Program-made: the position numbers and the translations under genes | Assembly: GCA_963816535.1 (NCBI GenBank) | Contig: CAWFKW010000003.1 | Coordinates: forward strand, 1,488,001 to 1,552,000 | Reading direction: 5' to 3' | Source of the DNA: CAWFKW01 sp963816535 | GTDB lineage: Bacteria > Bacteroidota > Ignavibacteria > Tepidaquicellales > OLB5 | Length of the DNA: 64,000 nt | The notes under the pieces: model-generated | What the model saw: only the letters and a program-made list of their open reading frames with translations | What the model was told of the DNA's origin: nothing | Database searches by the model: none | In this document: positions 50,002-57,911 of the stretch, piece after piece | Layout: each line of letters starts with the position of its first letter | How positions within the stretch are numbered: the stretch's first letter is position 1

Positions 50002-50755
50002 TCTTTGGAATAGGGAAGAACTCATTCTTGCTTTTAACCTTTATTGCAAAATGCCCTTTAGCAAATTTGTAAAAGGGAATCCTAAAGTTATTGAACTTGC
50101 AAAACTCTTAGGACGCACACCAAGCGCAGTTGCAATGAAGCTTGGTAACTTTGGAAGACTTGATCCTGAGCTAAAGAAACGAAATATAAAAGGACTCTCC
50201 GGCGGTAGCAAAGCTGATATTGTTATTTGGAATGAATTTCATAATGACTGGGAAAAACTAATTTATGAAAGCGAACTACTACTTGCAAAGAAGAAGGGGA
50301 TACCTATTGAAAAAGAAATTCAACTTGATGAAAACGATATCCCGCTTGGTTTGGATAGAAAGAGATTAATTAAAACAAGGGTAAACCAATATTTTTTCCG
50401 ACGTGCTATTCTTTCAACTTACGAAAATAAATGCTGCATAACGGGAATTAATATTCCTGACTTGTTGAATGCTAGCCATATAATTCCATGGTCAGTAGAC
50501 GAGAACAATAGACTCAACCCACAAAATGGATTATGCCTGAATGTAATTCATGATAGGGCATACGATAAAGGCTTGATTTCAATAACTTCTGATTTTAAAA
50601 TAAAGGTCTCGTCGAAATTAGTTAAGCATAGCAATTTAAATTTGATAACTGATGTCTTTTTGAAATACGATGGTAAGAAAATAACTCTGCCTCATAAATT
50701 TTTGCCAAAAGAAGAGTTTTTGGAATACCATTACAAAAACATTTTCCAAATATAA
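49970..50755 (+). CDS. HNH endonuclease
   Basis: 261 residues. The N-terminal 100 residues (LWNREELILAFNLYCKMPF, LGRTPSAVAMKLGNFGRLDP) form a helical domain often found before this HNH type. The HNH core has CCITG, NASHIIPW with His170, NPQNGLCL with Asn186 and IHDRAYDKGLI with His194. These nucleases act in restriction or mobile-element contexts. The next gene is a second nuclease-like protein 19 nt downstream. Confidence 0.9.
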   Translation: MKSISREARLNLWNREELILAFNLYCKMPFSKFVKGNPKVIELAKLLGRTPSAVAMKLGNFGRLDPELKKRNIKGLSGGSKADIVIWNEFHNDWEKLIYESELLLAKKKGIPIEKEIQLDENDIPLGLDRKRLIKTRVNQYFFRRAILSTYENKCCITGINIPDLLNASHIIPWSVDENNRLNPQNGLCLNVIHDRAYDKGLISITSDFKIKVSSKLVKHSNLNLITDVFLKYDGKKITLPHKFLPKEEFLEYHYKNIFQI

Positions 50756-50774
50756 ATTCAAGGGTTAAATAAGT

Positions 50775-51281
50775 ATGTTGAGATATCAATTCTTCCCGCG
50801 ATCCACTGGAATTACAGAACCAATTGAAAAAATTGTAAAGAGCTTTGAATCTGTTTATGAGAAAATCGATTCGAGCAAGAATAAGAAAAATAGCAACAGT
50901 GTTTTACAAATCATCCGGATGAATCTCGAAAATTTGAATTTTCACGTTGAGAAAAGTAAATCAAGGAAAGATAAAATTGCAGTTCCTGTTCTCTTTGGCC
51001 TAAATAATAGAATTGATAAATACTTTGATGCTGATGGGCTGAGTGAAGATGGAAAAATCGTTATTGAGGTTGAGGCTGGAAGAGCCGTTGTAAATTACCA
51101 GTTTTTAAAAGACATTTTTCAAGCTTCAATGATGCATGCGGTTGAATATTTGGTATTGGCTGTTAGAAACGAATACAGAAAAAATGACGATTTCTTAAAA
51201 GTTCACGCATTCCTTGAAACTCTTTATATCAGTAATCGAATTCACCTTCCATTAAAAGGTATCCTGTTGATAGGTTATTGA
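50775..51281 (+). CDS. PD-(D/E)XK nuclease-like protein (BglII/restriction-like)
   Basis: 168 residues. The core FDADGLSEDGKIVIEVEAGRA places Asp85/Asp87 before Glu98 and Glu100, as in type II restriction-like PD-(D/E)XK folds with an ExE ending (BglII/BamHI-like). A helix with FLKDIFQASMMHAVEYLVLAV and a final LPLKGILLIGY strand follow. No methyltransferase gene is present, so it is not a usual restriction-modification pair. After the stop a second frame stays open for about 40 codons (to about 51400), which could be a frameshifted tail or chance. Confidence 0.65.
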   Translation: MLRYQFFPRSTGITEPIEKIVKSFESVYEKIDSSKNKKNSNSVLQIIRMNLENLNFHVEKSKSRKDKIAVPVLFGLNNRIDKYFDADGLSEDGKIVIEVEAGRAVVNYQFLKDIFQASMMHAVEYLVLAVRNEYRKNDDFLKVHAFLETLYISNRIHLPLKGILLIGY

Positions 51282-51445
51282 CTATACCTTTTCCAATTTC
51301 AATAAGGTTTTCCGAGGCTCTTGATAAAATATCGAACTACAAAGTAACTGATTCAGACAATAAATTTGAAAATGTGTTGATTAGCCATCTTTTTTTGTAA
51401 TTGCGTTACTTAAAAATTAAATATATATTTACATGGTTTATAGGG

Positions 51446-51487
51446 GGACAGAGAGGGAATTATATTCCTTCCTCTGTCTTTTTTTTT
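51446..51487 (+). terminator. Terminator after the HNH/nuclease genes
   Basis: GGGACAGAGAGGGAA and TTCCTTCCTCTGTC form an imperfect stem at 51446-51478, followed by nine T's. It separates the HNH pair from the kinase cassette. Confidence 0.8.
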
Positions 51488-51556
51488 GAATGAAAGTGCT
51501 TGTAATAATTAAAGATTTTGAAACAACGATTAAAGAATTAATTTATTCAGGAGTGT

Positions 51557-51991
51557 ATGTATAAATCAGAATCACATTTCAAAAGGAATGTTATAAAACA
51601 CCTAAAAAGCAATAAAAATAGTCCCTTTCATGCAAATAATTTTCTTCATTTGGGTTTAGAGTTTAACTATCGGAGTGGCATAACTGACATCATTATGATG
51701 ACAAAAGAAAAAAAGGTAATCGCCATCGAGCTAAAATTGAATAAATGGAAGAAGGCATTAAATCAGGCTTATAGAAATACTAGCTTTGCGCATTATTGTT
51801 ATGTCTTATTACCGCAAGAAAATGTATATACTGCAGCTAAATATGAAAATGAATTTGTAAGAAAAGGTGTTGGCCTGGCGTATTATAATAGATCACAATT
51901 GACAGTTTTGATAAGAGCGAGGGGCAATAAACCATTGACACCATGGTTAACAAAGTCAGCTATAAGTTATATTAATGGAGATTTCACGTAG
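51557..51991 (+). CDS. Small PD-(D/E)XK nuclease-like protein
   Basis: 144 residues. ITDIIMM (Asp44), AIELK (Glu58, Lys60) and the helix WKKALNQAYRNTSFAHYCYVLLP give the D-ExK-Q arrangement of the PD-(D/E)XK superfamily. AGGAG stands 3 nt before the ATG. It is the first gene of a three-gene cassette; its stop TAG overlaps the codon where the kinase frame probably begins. DNA cleavage is likely but the target is unknown. Confidence 0.65.
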   Translation: MYKSESHFKRNVIKHLKSNKNSPFHANNFLHLGLEFNYRSGITDIIMMTKEKKVIAIELKLNKWKKALNQAYRNTSFAHYCYVLLPQENVYTAAKYENEFVRKGVGLAYYNRSQLTVLIRARGNKPLTPWLTKSAISYINGDFT

Positions 51992-52830
51992 AACCAAATT
52001 TATTAGAAATAGCAAGAAGAATCTGCAAAAAACACGGATTCACAGAATTTGAATATAAGGGATCCGGTTCTTTTAAAGAAACGTATCGTGTGCAGGACAA
52101 AGACGACTCACCATTGGCCCTGAAAATCATGATACCGGAAAAGTATGATAAAGTTAGAACTCAAAGGGAAATAGCCGCAATTAAAAAATGCAATTGTCCC
52201 TATATTGGTAAATTCCACTATGAAGGAACATTAATTCATAATGATGCAAATTATTATTACAATATAGAAGAGTATTTTGATGGTGGAACTTTAACGCAAA
52301 GAATTGCAATAGGAAAAGTCGATTGTGAGACTGTAAACATTTTCGCTACATGTTTATTGACAGCACTGGAAAAACTCAAAGAATTGAAATTAGTTCATAG
52401 AGATATCAAACCAGACAACATAATGTTTATAAAAGGAAGTCGGGAACCCAGCTTAGTAGATTTTGGGATTGTCCGAGATTTGTCTGAAAGCTCCCTGACA
52501 CCCTCGTGGGCACCTCAGGGACCGGGAACGCCAATTTTCTCAGCACCTGAGCAACTTAACAATGATAAACACATGATTGGTTGGAAAACCGACCAATTTT
52601 CAATTGGTTTAATATTAGGTCTGTGCCTAACCGGAAAGCACCCATATCAATGTGGAGAATCAACTTTACACGAATTAATCGATCGGATAGCGAACCGACA
52701 AGAATGTTGCGATGAATTTAAGGAAATAGTTGTAAAAATGGGATATAGGGGATTGCTAAATATGTTAAGTCCTTGGCCAATAAAAAGATATTCTGATATT
52801 GAGTTGATTAAAGAAAATTTCAAAACATAA
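51988..52830 (+). CDS. Hanks-type serine/threonine protein kinase without a normal start codon
   Basis: The kinase fold is complete: glycine loop GSGSFKETYRV, Lys in LALKIM, αC Glu in REIAAIKK, HRDIKPDN, DFG, APE and a final D in KTDQFSIG. No membrane helix or sensor domain follows. The glycine loop lies upstream of the first GTG at 52090, and the frame is open back to 51976 without ATG, GTG or TTG. The most likely start is GTA 51988, 7 nt after GGAG and overlapping the nuclease stop (GTAG). A -1 frameshift that fuses nuclease and kinase is the alternative. A start at 52090 would lose the ATP loop. Confidence 0.8.
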   Translation, partial: VEPNLLEIARRICKKHGFTEFEYKGSGSFKETYRVQDKDDSPLALKIMIPEKYDKVRTQREIAAIKKCNCPYIGKFHYEGTLIHNDANYYYNIEEYFDGGTLTQRIAIGKVDCETVNIFATCLLTALEKLKELKLVHRDIKPDNIMFIKGSREPSLVDFGIVRDLSESSLTPSWAPQGPGTPIFSAPEQLNNDKHMIGWKTDQFSIGLILGLCLTGKHPYQCGESTLHELIDRIANRQECCDEFKEIVVKMGYRGLLNMLSPWPIKRYSDIELIKENFKT

Positions 52831-52834
52831 TAAT

Positions 52835-54007
52835 ATGGCAGCATATTTACAGATGGGTCACCAATCAGAAAATTTGGTTGGTGAAAAGGGGTTGGAAGAT
52901 TTTGGAGGAATTATACTAAGTCCTGTCAATCGGCTACCCTCTGAGTTGATACAGGACGTTGCAGGGTTTAATGAAATTAATAATAAACTTGATATAATAT
53001 TTGATCCTCAGCTATACTTTCCTAAAACAAAACGAAAGAATTTAACGCAACAGCCTTACTTTCCCAAAAATATAGACTCATCTGATTATAGCAGTTTGAG
53101 TTGGTGGAAAAACATAAATAAAGAACTGGCGACTTATGCGACGAATTTAAGTGTAGACAAAATTGCCTCACCAAGCATTCTTCCGAGAATATTTAATGAT
53201 GATTATTATATGCGTTGTGTTGAGATTTCTAACGATTTACAAAAAAAAGTTAGTAAAATAAACACAGACGTTTTATGTACTGTAATGGTTGATATTAACC
53301 AAATAGCAGATGAATCGCTAGTAATGCGCACATCTTCAATATTAGACAACAGCGACTCTAAAGGCTTTTACATAGTACTTGTAAATGATTGTCATCCTAG
53401 AATTGAATTCTCTGATTCAGAGGAATTAATGGGTTACATGTATTTGATTCATCTATTAAGGCAAACGGGTAGAGAAGTAATAGTTTCTCATTGCTCCTCC
53501 GATATGATATTGTACAAGTGTGCTGGTGCCACACATTGTGCGTCAGGCAAATTTTTTAATTTAAGAAGATTTACAACTTCTAGGTTTGATGAACCTTCCG
53601 AAGGAGGCGGTCAGTTACCGTATTGGTTTGAACACAATTTCTTAGCTTTTTTAAGGGATGCTGATTTAAGAAGATTGAGCAGAAGAGGGTTTTCGAGTTT
53701 AGTTGGTTATTTGAACTCTAATAATCCTTGGTCTGAAATAATACTCGCAAAAATATCTAAACGTTCACAAGATGGCGTTGCGTGGTTGGGAGATAGTTGG
53801 AGACAATATTTAAGCTGGTTCGGTAATACTGAAAGGATGCTGAATATCGCTGAAAGTACATCATTGGTTAAAGACTGGTTAGAAAACTCAAATGCTAAAT
53901 GGAAAGAAATCAAATCTAAGGATATTGACTTCGAAGAAGATAGGAATAATGGTACGTGGATAAGGGCGTGGTTGAATGCATTAAATGATTTTGTTGATTT
54001 GAGATAA
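52835..54007 (+). CDS. Unknown protein, possible TIM-barrel fold, third gene of kinase cassette
   Basis: 390 residues, no signal peptide or membrane helix. It opens MAAYLQMGHQSENLVGEKGL with EDFGGIILSPVNR, then LDIIFDPQLYFPKTKRK, TVMVDINQIAD, GFYIVLVND and EVIVSHCSSDMI, ending with GATHCASGKFFNLRRF. These regularly spaced hydrophobic strands and the late glycine loop suggest a beta/alpha barrel of the TGT or luciferase kind. The C-terminal 150 residues are helical. It starts 4 nt after the kinase and ends at a shared terminator, so the three genes form one unit. I do not recognise the family. Confidence 0.6.
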   Translation: MAAYLQMGHQSENLVGEKGLEDFGGIILSPVNRLPSELIQDVAGFNEINNKLDIIFDPQLYFPKTKRKNLTQQPYFPKNIDSSDYSSLSWWKNINKELATYATNLSVDKIASPSILPRIFNDDYYMRCVEISNDLQKKVSKINTDVLCTVMVDINQIADESLVMRTSSILDNSDSKGFYIVLVNDCHPRIEFSDSEELMGYMYLIHLLRQTGREVIVSHCSSDMILYKCAGATHCASGKFFNLRRFTTSRFDEPSEGGGQLPYWFEHNFLAFLRDADLRRLSRRGFSSLVGYLNSNNPWSEIILAKISKRSQDGVAWLGDSWRQYLSWFGNTERMLNIAESTSLVKDWLENSNAKWKEIKSKDIDFEEDRNNGTWIRAWLNALNDFVDLR

Positions 54008-54008
54008 T

Positions 54009-54046
54009 TAAATAATAAGCCCCAATGAATTGGAGCTTATTATTTC
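54009..54046. terminator. Bidirectional terminator between convergent genes
   Basis: AAATAATAAGC and GCTTATTATTT pair around CCAAT and ATTGG, giving a long stem with short loop between the kinase cassette and the DNPH1-like gene. The A- and T-rich arms serve both strands. Confidence 0.8.
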
Positions 54047-54062
54047 AAATTGATGCCTATTT

Positions 54063-54593
54063 CTAAATAATGTCTCTCTTGAGTTTCTCCATTTCGTCTG
54101 AAATTCTTTCGGGATATGACTTAACCCTGTTGTCTTTAGAAGTAGCGATTATTCCTGGAAGAAAAGGCGTTTGAATTTTTTCAAATTCTTTCAAAAAAAT
54201 CTCTATTTCATTGATAGCTCCTTCCACCGTTTCATATTCTGCTACCCGGATACCGCTTCCTGCTATCATTGCTGATAATTTCTTATCCTGTTTTTTATAT
54301 AAACACAATGTTGGTTTTTTGATTTCGATGCATTTTCTTACCTCGTACCCTACTCCTAAACTAGGCGTTGATACGTTTGCAATGACTATATCTGATTCAT
54401 TAATCCAAGCCAAGTCTCTATCATGTATCTCGTTGTCAGGTAGCTTTTGGCCAGTTCCCGATATATTCTTATCTCCTACATGTTCTGTTAAGACTTCACC
54501 AATTGTCTTCAAATAGCCAATAATCTCCTGATTATCCTTGAGAATGCCTTCGTCCCCAGCTCCGCGTATAGAGCCAGCAAAATAAAACTTCAT
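54063..54593 (-). CDS. Nucleoside 2-deoxyribosyltransferase-like protein (DNPH1/Rcl type)
   Basis: 176 residues. FYFAGSIRG, LTEHVGD, HDRDLAWINESD (Asp68) and STPSLGVGYE (Glu84) match the DNPH1 branch, which splits 2'-deoxynucleoside 5'-monophosphates into base and deoxyribose phosphate. The last 45 residues are extra and lysine rich. It lies 34 nt after the PIN-like gene on the same strand, suggesting a two-gene unit. In a defence island such an enzyme could deplete or clean nucleotides; this is inference. Confidence 0.8.
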   Translation of the reverse strand: MKFYFAGSIRGAGDEGILKDNQEIIGYLKTIGEVLTEHVGDKNISGTGQKLPDNEIHDRDLAWINESDIVIANVSTPSLGVGYEVRKCIEIKKPTLCLYKKQDKKLSAMIAGSGIRVAEYETVEGAINEIEIFLKEFEKIQTPFLPGIIATSKDNRVKSYPERISDEMEKLKRDII

Positions 54594-54627
54594 TTTTCCC
54601 TCCTGCTTAATTTTGTGTTTATAATAA

Positions 54628-55584
54628 TTATAATCTTTCTAGAGCATTTTTAAGTTCCCTTATGTCATCAAAAATTTGTGACCCATATTTTATATCTAAA
54701 TTTGAATTTTGAATTTTTGTTTTCCAAAAACCTTCCGTAACAACTATATCGCAGTATGGTAAGGCACCTGTCAAAAAGCTTATGTCAAAAATATCATTAA
54801 TTTGTATTTTTCTTTTTAATTCAAAATCTCTTTGAAACGACAAATTCGAAAAGATATTAACGCAAGGTATGTCACTTACAAACTGCAACATCTTTTCTCT
54901 ATCAGAAATGTGATTCTTCATAAAATCCTCGTAATTAAAACCCAACGATATACTACATTTTCTCATTTCCGGAAACACAAAACTTTTTAGATAATCTTTA
55001 ACTACATAAAAAAAAGCAGTATCTTTATCAAGTTTTATTAATTCTTTCCTTTGACTTTCTAATTCCGCAAGGTCTTTGGAATCATTAGCAGTCATTTTCA
55101 TAAGCGCACCTTTGTCAATCAATTTCACAATAGCTTCTACAAAAAAATCTTCATTCATTGTTTTATTCTCAATTGTGCTTTTAAGTTTTTCATATTCCTC
55201 GGGTAATTGGATCGTATTTCCCATAGCATACATAAGTCCTTTTTGGTCAATTGCAGATTGCGCTACATTTACCATCTTTTCAGGTTGCCCAAGCCTTTGA
55301 ACTACAGTGTTGAATACTTCGCCTTCTATTAATACATTGTAAGGTAATATAGCAAAGCCATTGGTTATTTTATACAAAAATTTTGCAAACCTTTCTTTTC
55401 GTTCAGTGTGTTGATCTTTGGCACTTTCTAAAAAATGTAAACTAGAAAGAGGAAAAATTGCTTTTCCTTCCCTAACACTTTTTTCAATTTTGTCTAAGAT
55501 TTCAATATATGGCTTGCCGTCTTCACGTCCATAAAAAGCGCGTGATATATCAAACCACTTGTTTTGATCCAAATATATTCTCAT
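54628..55584 (-). CDS. PIN-like domain protein
   Basis: 318 residues. IYLDQNKWFDIS carries Asp6 on the first strand, Glu53 follows in SSLHFLESAK, and Asp267 and Asp279 are in DIFDISFLTG and YCDIVVTEGFW. These acidic positions and the end pattern are those of PIN-like ribonucleases, though the protein is much longer than a VapC toxin and the middle 180 residues are mostly helical. It is upstream of the DNPH1-like gene in one transcript. An RNA-cleaving role is likely but unproven. Confidence 0.65.
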   Translation of the reverse strand: MRIYLDQNKWFDISRAFYGREDGKPYIEILDKIEKSVREGKAIFPLSSLHFLESAKDQHTERKERFAKFLYKITNGFAILPYNVLIEGEVFNTVVQRLGQPEKMVNVAQSAIDQKGLMYAMGNTIQLPEEYEKLKSTIENKTMNEDFFVEAIVKLIDKGALMKMTANDSKDLAELESQRKELIKLDKDTAFFYVVKDYLKSFVFPEMRKCSISLGFNYEDFMKNHISDREKMLQFVSDIPCVNIFSNLSFQRDFELKRKIQINDIFDISFLTGALPYCDIVVTEGFWKTKIQNSNLDIKYGSQIFDDIRELKNALERL

Positions 55585-55712
55585 ATGTTTATAGATTGTT
55601 GATAAATAAAGAAGGGATAGACTGATTTTGTCAGTTTATCCCCATAACAAACTTAATGGTTAATTAATGTTTTTTCAAGACTTTTATGAAACATCTCAAC
55701 AATATTCATAAT

Positions 55713-55755
55713 ACGATATATTGGTATTGACATATCGTTATCGATATATTATATT
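55713..55755 (+). promoter_or_regulatory. Strong sigma-70-like promoter with inverted-repeat operator
   Basis: TTGACA at 55727-55732 and TATATT at 55750-55755 are exactly 17 bp apart, an unusual perfect match here. ACGATAT (55713-55719) and ATATCGT (55732-55738) form an inverted repeat around the -35 box, and TATCGATA (55739-55746) is another palindrome. These look like binding sites for a repressor. It drives the gene at 55788. Confidence 0.65.
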
Positions 55756-55787
55756 AGATAAAATTTAGAATGAAAGGAACAATCTGT

Positions 55788-56150
55788 ATGTTTAATTTTA
55801 AGTATATACCAAAACCTACTTATACGCCAAGTGTGTTATTTAAGCCGTTTTTTGCAATGCCTTTGGGAATCAAGATATGGGAATTCTTGACTATCGAAAT
55901 TGTCGTTTTTCGAATGGTTTGCTTTTCCGATGCAAGGCGCCCAGCAGTGGAAGGAATTGATGAAGAATTCAAAAAACAATTTGGAGTTGCTTACAATAAA
56001 TTAAGTCAAAATGTAAAAGATAAAATAAAGCAGATGACGGGGCACATGATCCGGCAAATTCTTGAGGCGCATGATTTAAAATTAGACGTGCAAGGCGTTA
56101 AAATTCGTAATAACGAGATTTTTACAGTTGGCTCAAGATATAAAAGATAA
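55788..56150 (+). CDS. Orphan small protein of unknown function at the island edge
   Basis: 120 residues from ATG 55788, chosen because AAAGGA at 55773-55778 is well placed; an in-frame ATG at 55770 lies upstream of it. The N-terminus (MFNFKYIPKPTYTPSVLFKPF) is aromatic, and the C-terminal half (KQMTGHMIRQILEAHDLKLDVQGVKI, in two parts) ends with a basic IFTVGSRYKR. No known motif or membrane segment is convincing. Its operator-bearing promoter suggests a regulated small protein. Confidence 0.6.
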   Translation: MFNFKYIPKPTYTPSVLFKPFFAMPLGIKIWEFLTIEIVVFRMVCFSDARRPAVEGIDEEFKKQFGVAYNKLSQNVKDKIKQMTGHMIRQILEAHDLKLDVQGVKIRNNEIFTVGSRYKR

Positions 56151-56404
56151 AGAGTAAGCGGCGTTCGGGGAGCGCGCCCTACCCCGATAGATCGTGATTT
56201 CGAATCGGGCAAGGCCCGAATCTCAACAGAAGATTTCTTAGTGTTCTTTGTGCTCTTAGTGGTTAATGTTTTTGATTTCATTCGTGCCACGACGTGGAGT
56301 CGTAGCACGAGATTTCTCTGCGCCCTACAGAAAATTGATAATTTCTTTCTCCTCCCCTTCGGGGAGGCGGGGTGGGGTAATCTCTGCGACTTTGCGTACA
56401 AATT
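56151..56404. repeat. REP-like repeats after the island, including composite repeat copy 1
   Basis: GCGTTCGGGGAGCGCGCCCTAC starts at 56161. A 62-bp composite at 56321-56382 combines CGCCCTACAGAA, ATTTCTTTCT and CTCCCCTTCGGGGAGGCGGG; it is repeated almost exactly at 57771-57832. No gene is present. Confidence 0.6.
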
Positions 56405-56686
56405 TTATGCGGCGTGTTTAGAGGATTTGAGCGCCAGCTCGGCTTCATAAATATCGCATGCCACCTGCAGGTTCATCCAGAATTCAACGGATGTGCCAAG
56501 CGCGCGCGCCAGCAGAACAGCTGTTCCGGCGGTCATATCCCTCTTGTTGTTGATAAGAGTATTTATTCTCTGTATCGGGACCCGCATTCTTTTTGCCAGC
56601 TCAACCTGCGTTATCTGCATAGGCAAAATAAACTCTTTCAATAATATTTCGCCGGGTGAAACCGGCTTGCGGTATTTTGGTATCAT
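56405..56686 (-). CDS. Orphan HigA-type antitoxin (duplicate copy)
   Basis: 93 residues, XRE-type helix-turn-helix (ITQVELAKRMRVPIQRINTL). It differs from the copy at 57912-58193 only at residue 63 (Leu instead of Val). The start ATG 56686 has AAAGGAG 8 nt upstream as in the other copy. No higB precedes it: the similarity breaks just before the ribosome-binding site. It could cross-neutralise the HigB toxin encoded 1.5 kb away. Confidence 0.8.
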   Translation of the reverse strand: MIPKYRKPVSPGEILLKEFILPMQITQVELAKRMRVPIQRINTLINNKRDMTAGTAVLLARALGTSVEFWMNLQVACDIYEAELALKSSKHAA

Positions 56687-56707
56687 GTTTAAACTCCTTT
56701 GTTTCAT

Positions 56708-57060
56708 TACCGCACAAAAATGGCAAAATAAAATGTTAAAATCTGCCTAATCTGTGAATCTGTGGCTATAAAACGGGCAGACACACAGGTCCGCCCCTAC
56801 AGAAAAATTATTTTTTCTTTGCGGTCTTGGCAGTTTAAAGACAAAACCAAGATTCCCGTTTTCGCGGGAATGACATATAAATCTTAGTGTTCTTTGTGCC
56901 CTTAGTGGTTAATGTTTTTGTTTTTAACAACGGCGCGTTCGGGGAGCGCGCCCTACACAACGGTTATTCTTTGCGACTCTGCGTCTTTGCGTGCAAAAAA
57001 AGCAAACCGAGATTCCCGCTTACACAATCAGGTCGGTGACAGGACGAGCTGCGAACAGGA
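56708..57060. repeat. Repeat-containing gap, no gene seen
   Basis: Contains an imperfect CGGGCAG...CCGCCCCTAC unit near 56774, the hairpin TTCCCGTTTTCGCGGGAA at 56860-56877 and the REP-like GCGCGTTCGGGGAGCGCGCC unit at 56933-56953. These are dispersed elements also found at 56158 and 57751. Confidence 0.5.
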
Positions 57061-57605
57061 TTAACTTTTTTTCCCGGTCCTTTCAATTTGAAATCCGAGC
57101 GTGTTCTTTGGTTTTGCAGGCGGCGCCATTAACTGACGAATTGCTTCAAATACTGTGTGGATCTGTTTATCGTGCTTTTCTAATTTTCTTTCAAGCTCTC
57201 CCCAAGCTTAGCGGCCAGCTCTTTATGCGTTGATATTAATTCCCTTAATTTAACAAATGTCCGCATGATTGCAATATTGACCTCAATCGCTCTTTCACTA
57301 TTCAAAACGCTTGAAAGCATTGCAACGCCCTGTTCGGTAAATGCCATTGGAGGTATCCTTAACCCCATCCTTATGGATTTGGAGGTCACAAATTGTGATC
57401 TCCAATTTCCGAATTCTGCTTTATTCAATATAAACATGAAATCTGATGGAAACCGATTGATATTACGTTTAACCGCCTGTTTTAAACTCCTTGTTGGTAT
57501 GTCATAAAGCAAAGCTAAATCCCTGTCAAGCATAACTTTTTGCTCTCTTAAGATATAAATATTTTTTTCTATTATTTCAGCAGGTAACAGATTTTTAGAC
57601 GGCAT
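57061..57605 (-). pseudogene. ORF6N-domain protein, frameshifted
   Basis: From ATG 57605 the frame encodes an ORF6N (KilA-N-like, phage antirepressor-related) domain: IIEKNIYILREQKVMLDRDLALLY, VKRNINRFPSDFMF, MGLRIPPMAFTEQGVAMLSSVLNSERA. It stops at 57180, but the family's usual end (ELERKLEKHDKQIHTVFEAI and following, finishing at 57061) continues in another frame. The break is at GGGGAGAGCTTGAA (near 57200), where an extra AG would explain the shift. A 141-residue shortened protein may still be made. Confidence 0.75.
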
Positions 57606-57911
57606 AATTATCTTAGTGTATAATGATCCTGAAGCGCCAAAACAGCGCTTCAAACTAAACTAAGTCTTGTGTGGATGTGTTTTAGGTAATAGTAAGTTAG
57701 TATTTCAAATTTACAAATTTGAATCAATTTTAAAAAGGTATTTGTGTTAAAGCGGCGCGTTCGGGGAGCGCGCCCTACAGAAGAATGATAATTTCTTTCT
57801 CCTCCCCTTCGGGGAGGCGGGGTGGGGTAATCATTGCGCCTTTGTGTGCAATTTATTTTCCAATGCTTCGCATTTGTACAAGGCATGCCTTGCACCTACA
57901 AAAGAACATCT
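57606..57911. repeat. REP-like and composite repeats, copy 2
   Basis: GCGGCGCGTTCGGGGAGCGC begins at 57752 and runs into the second copy of the 62-bp composite (57771-57832). A third unit, CAATGCTTCGCATTTGTACA with AGGCATGCCTTGCACCTACA, lies at 57858-57903 and recurs at 58600-58648. No gene is present. Confidence 0.6.
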
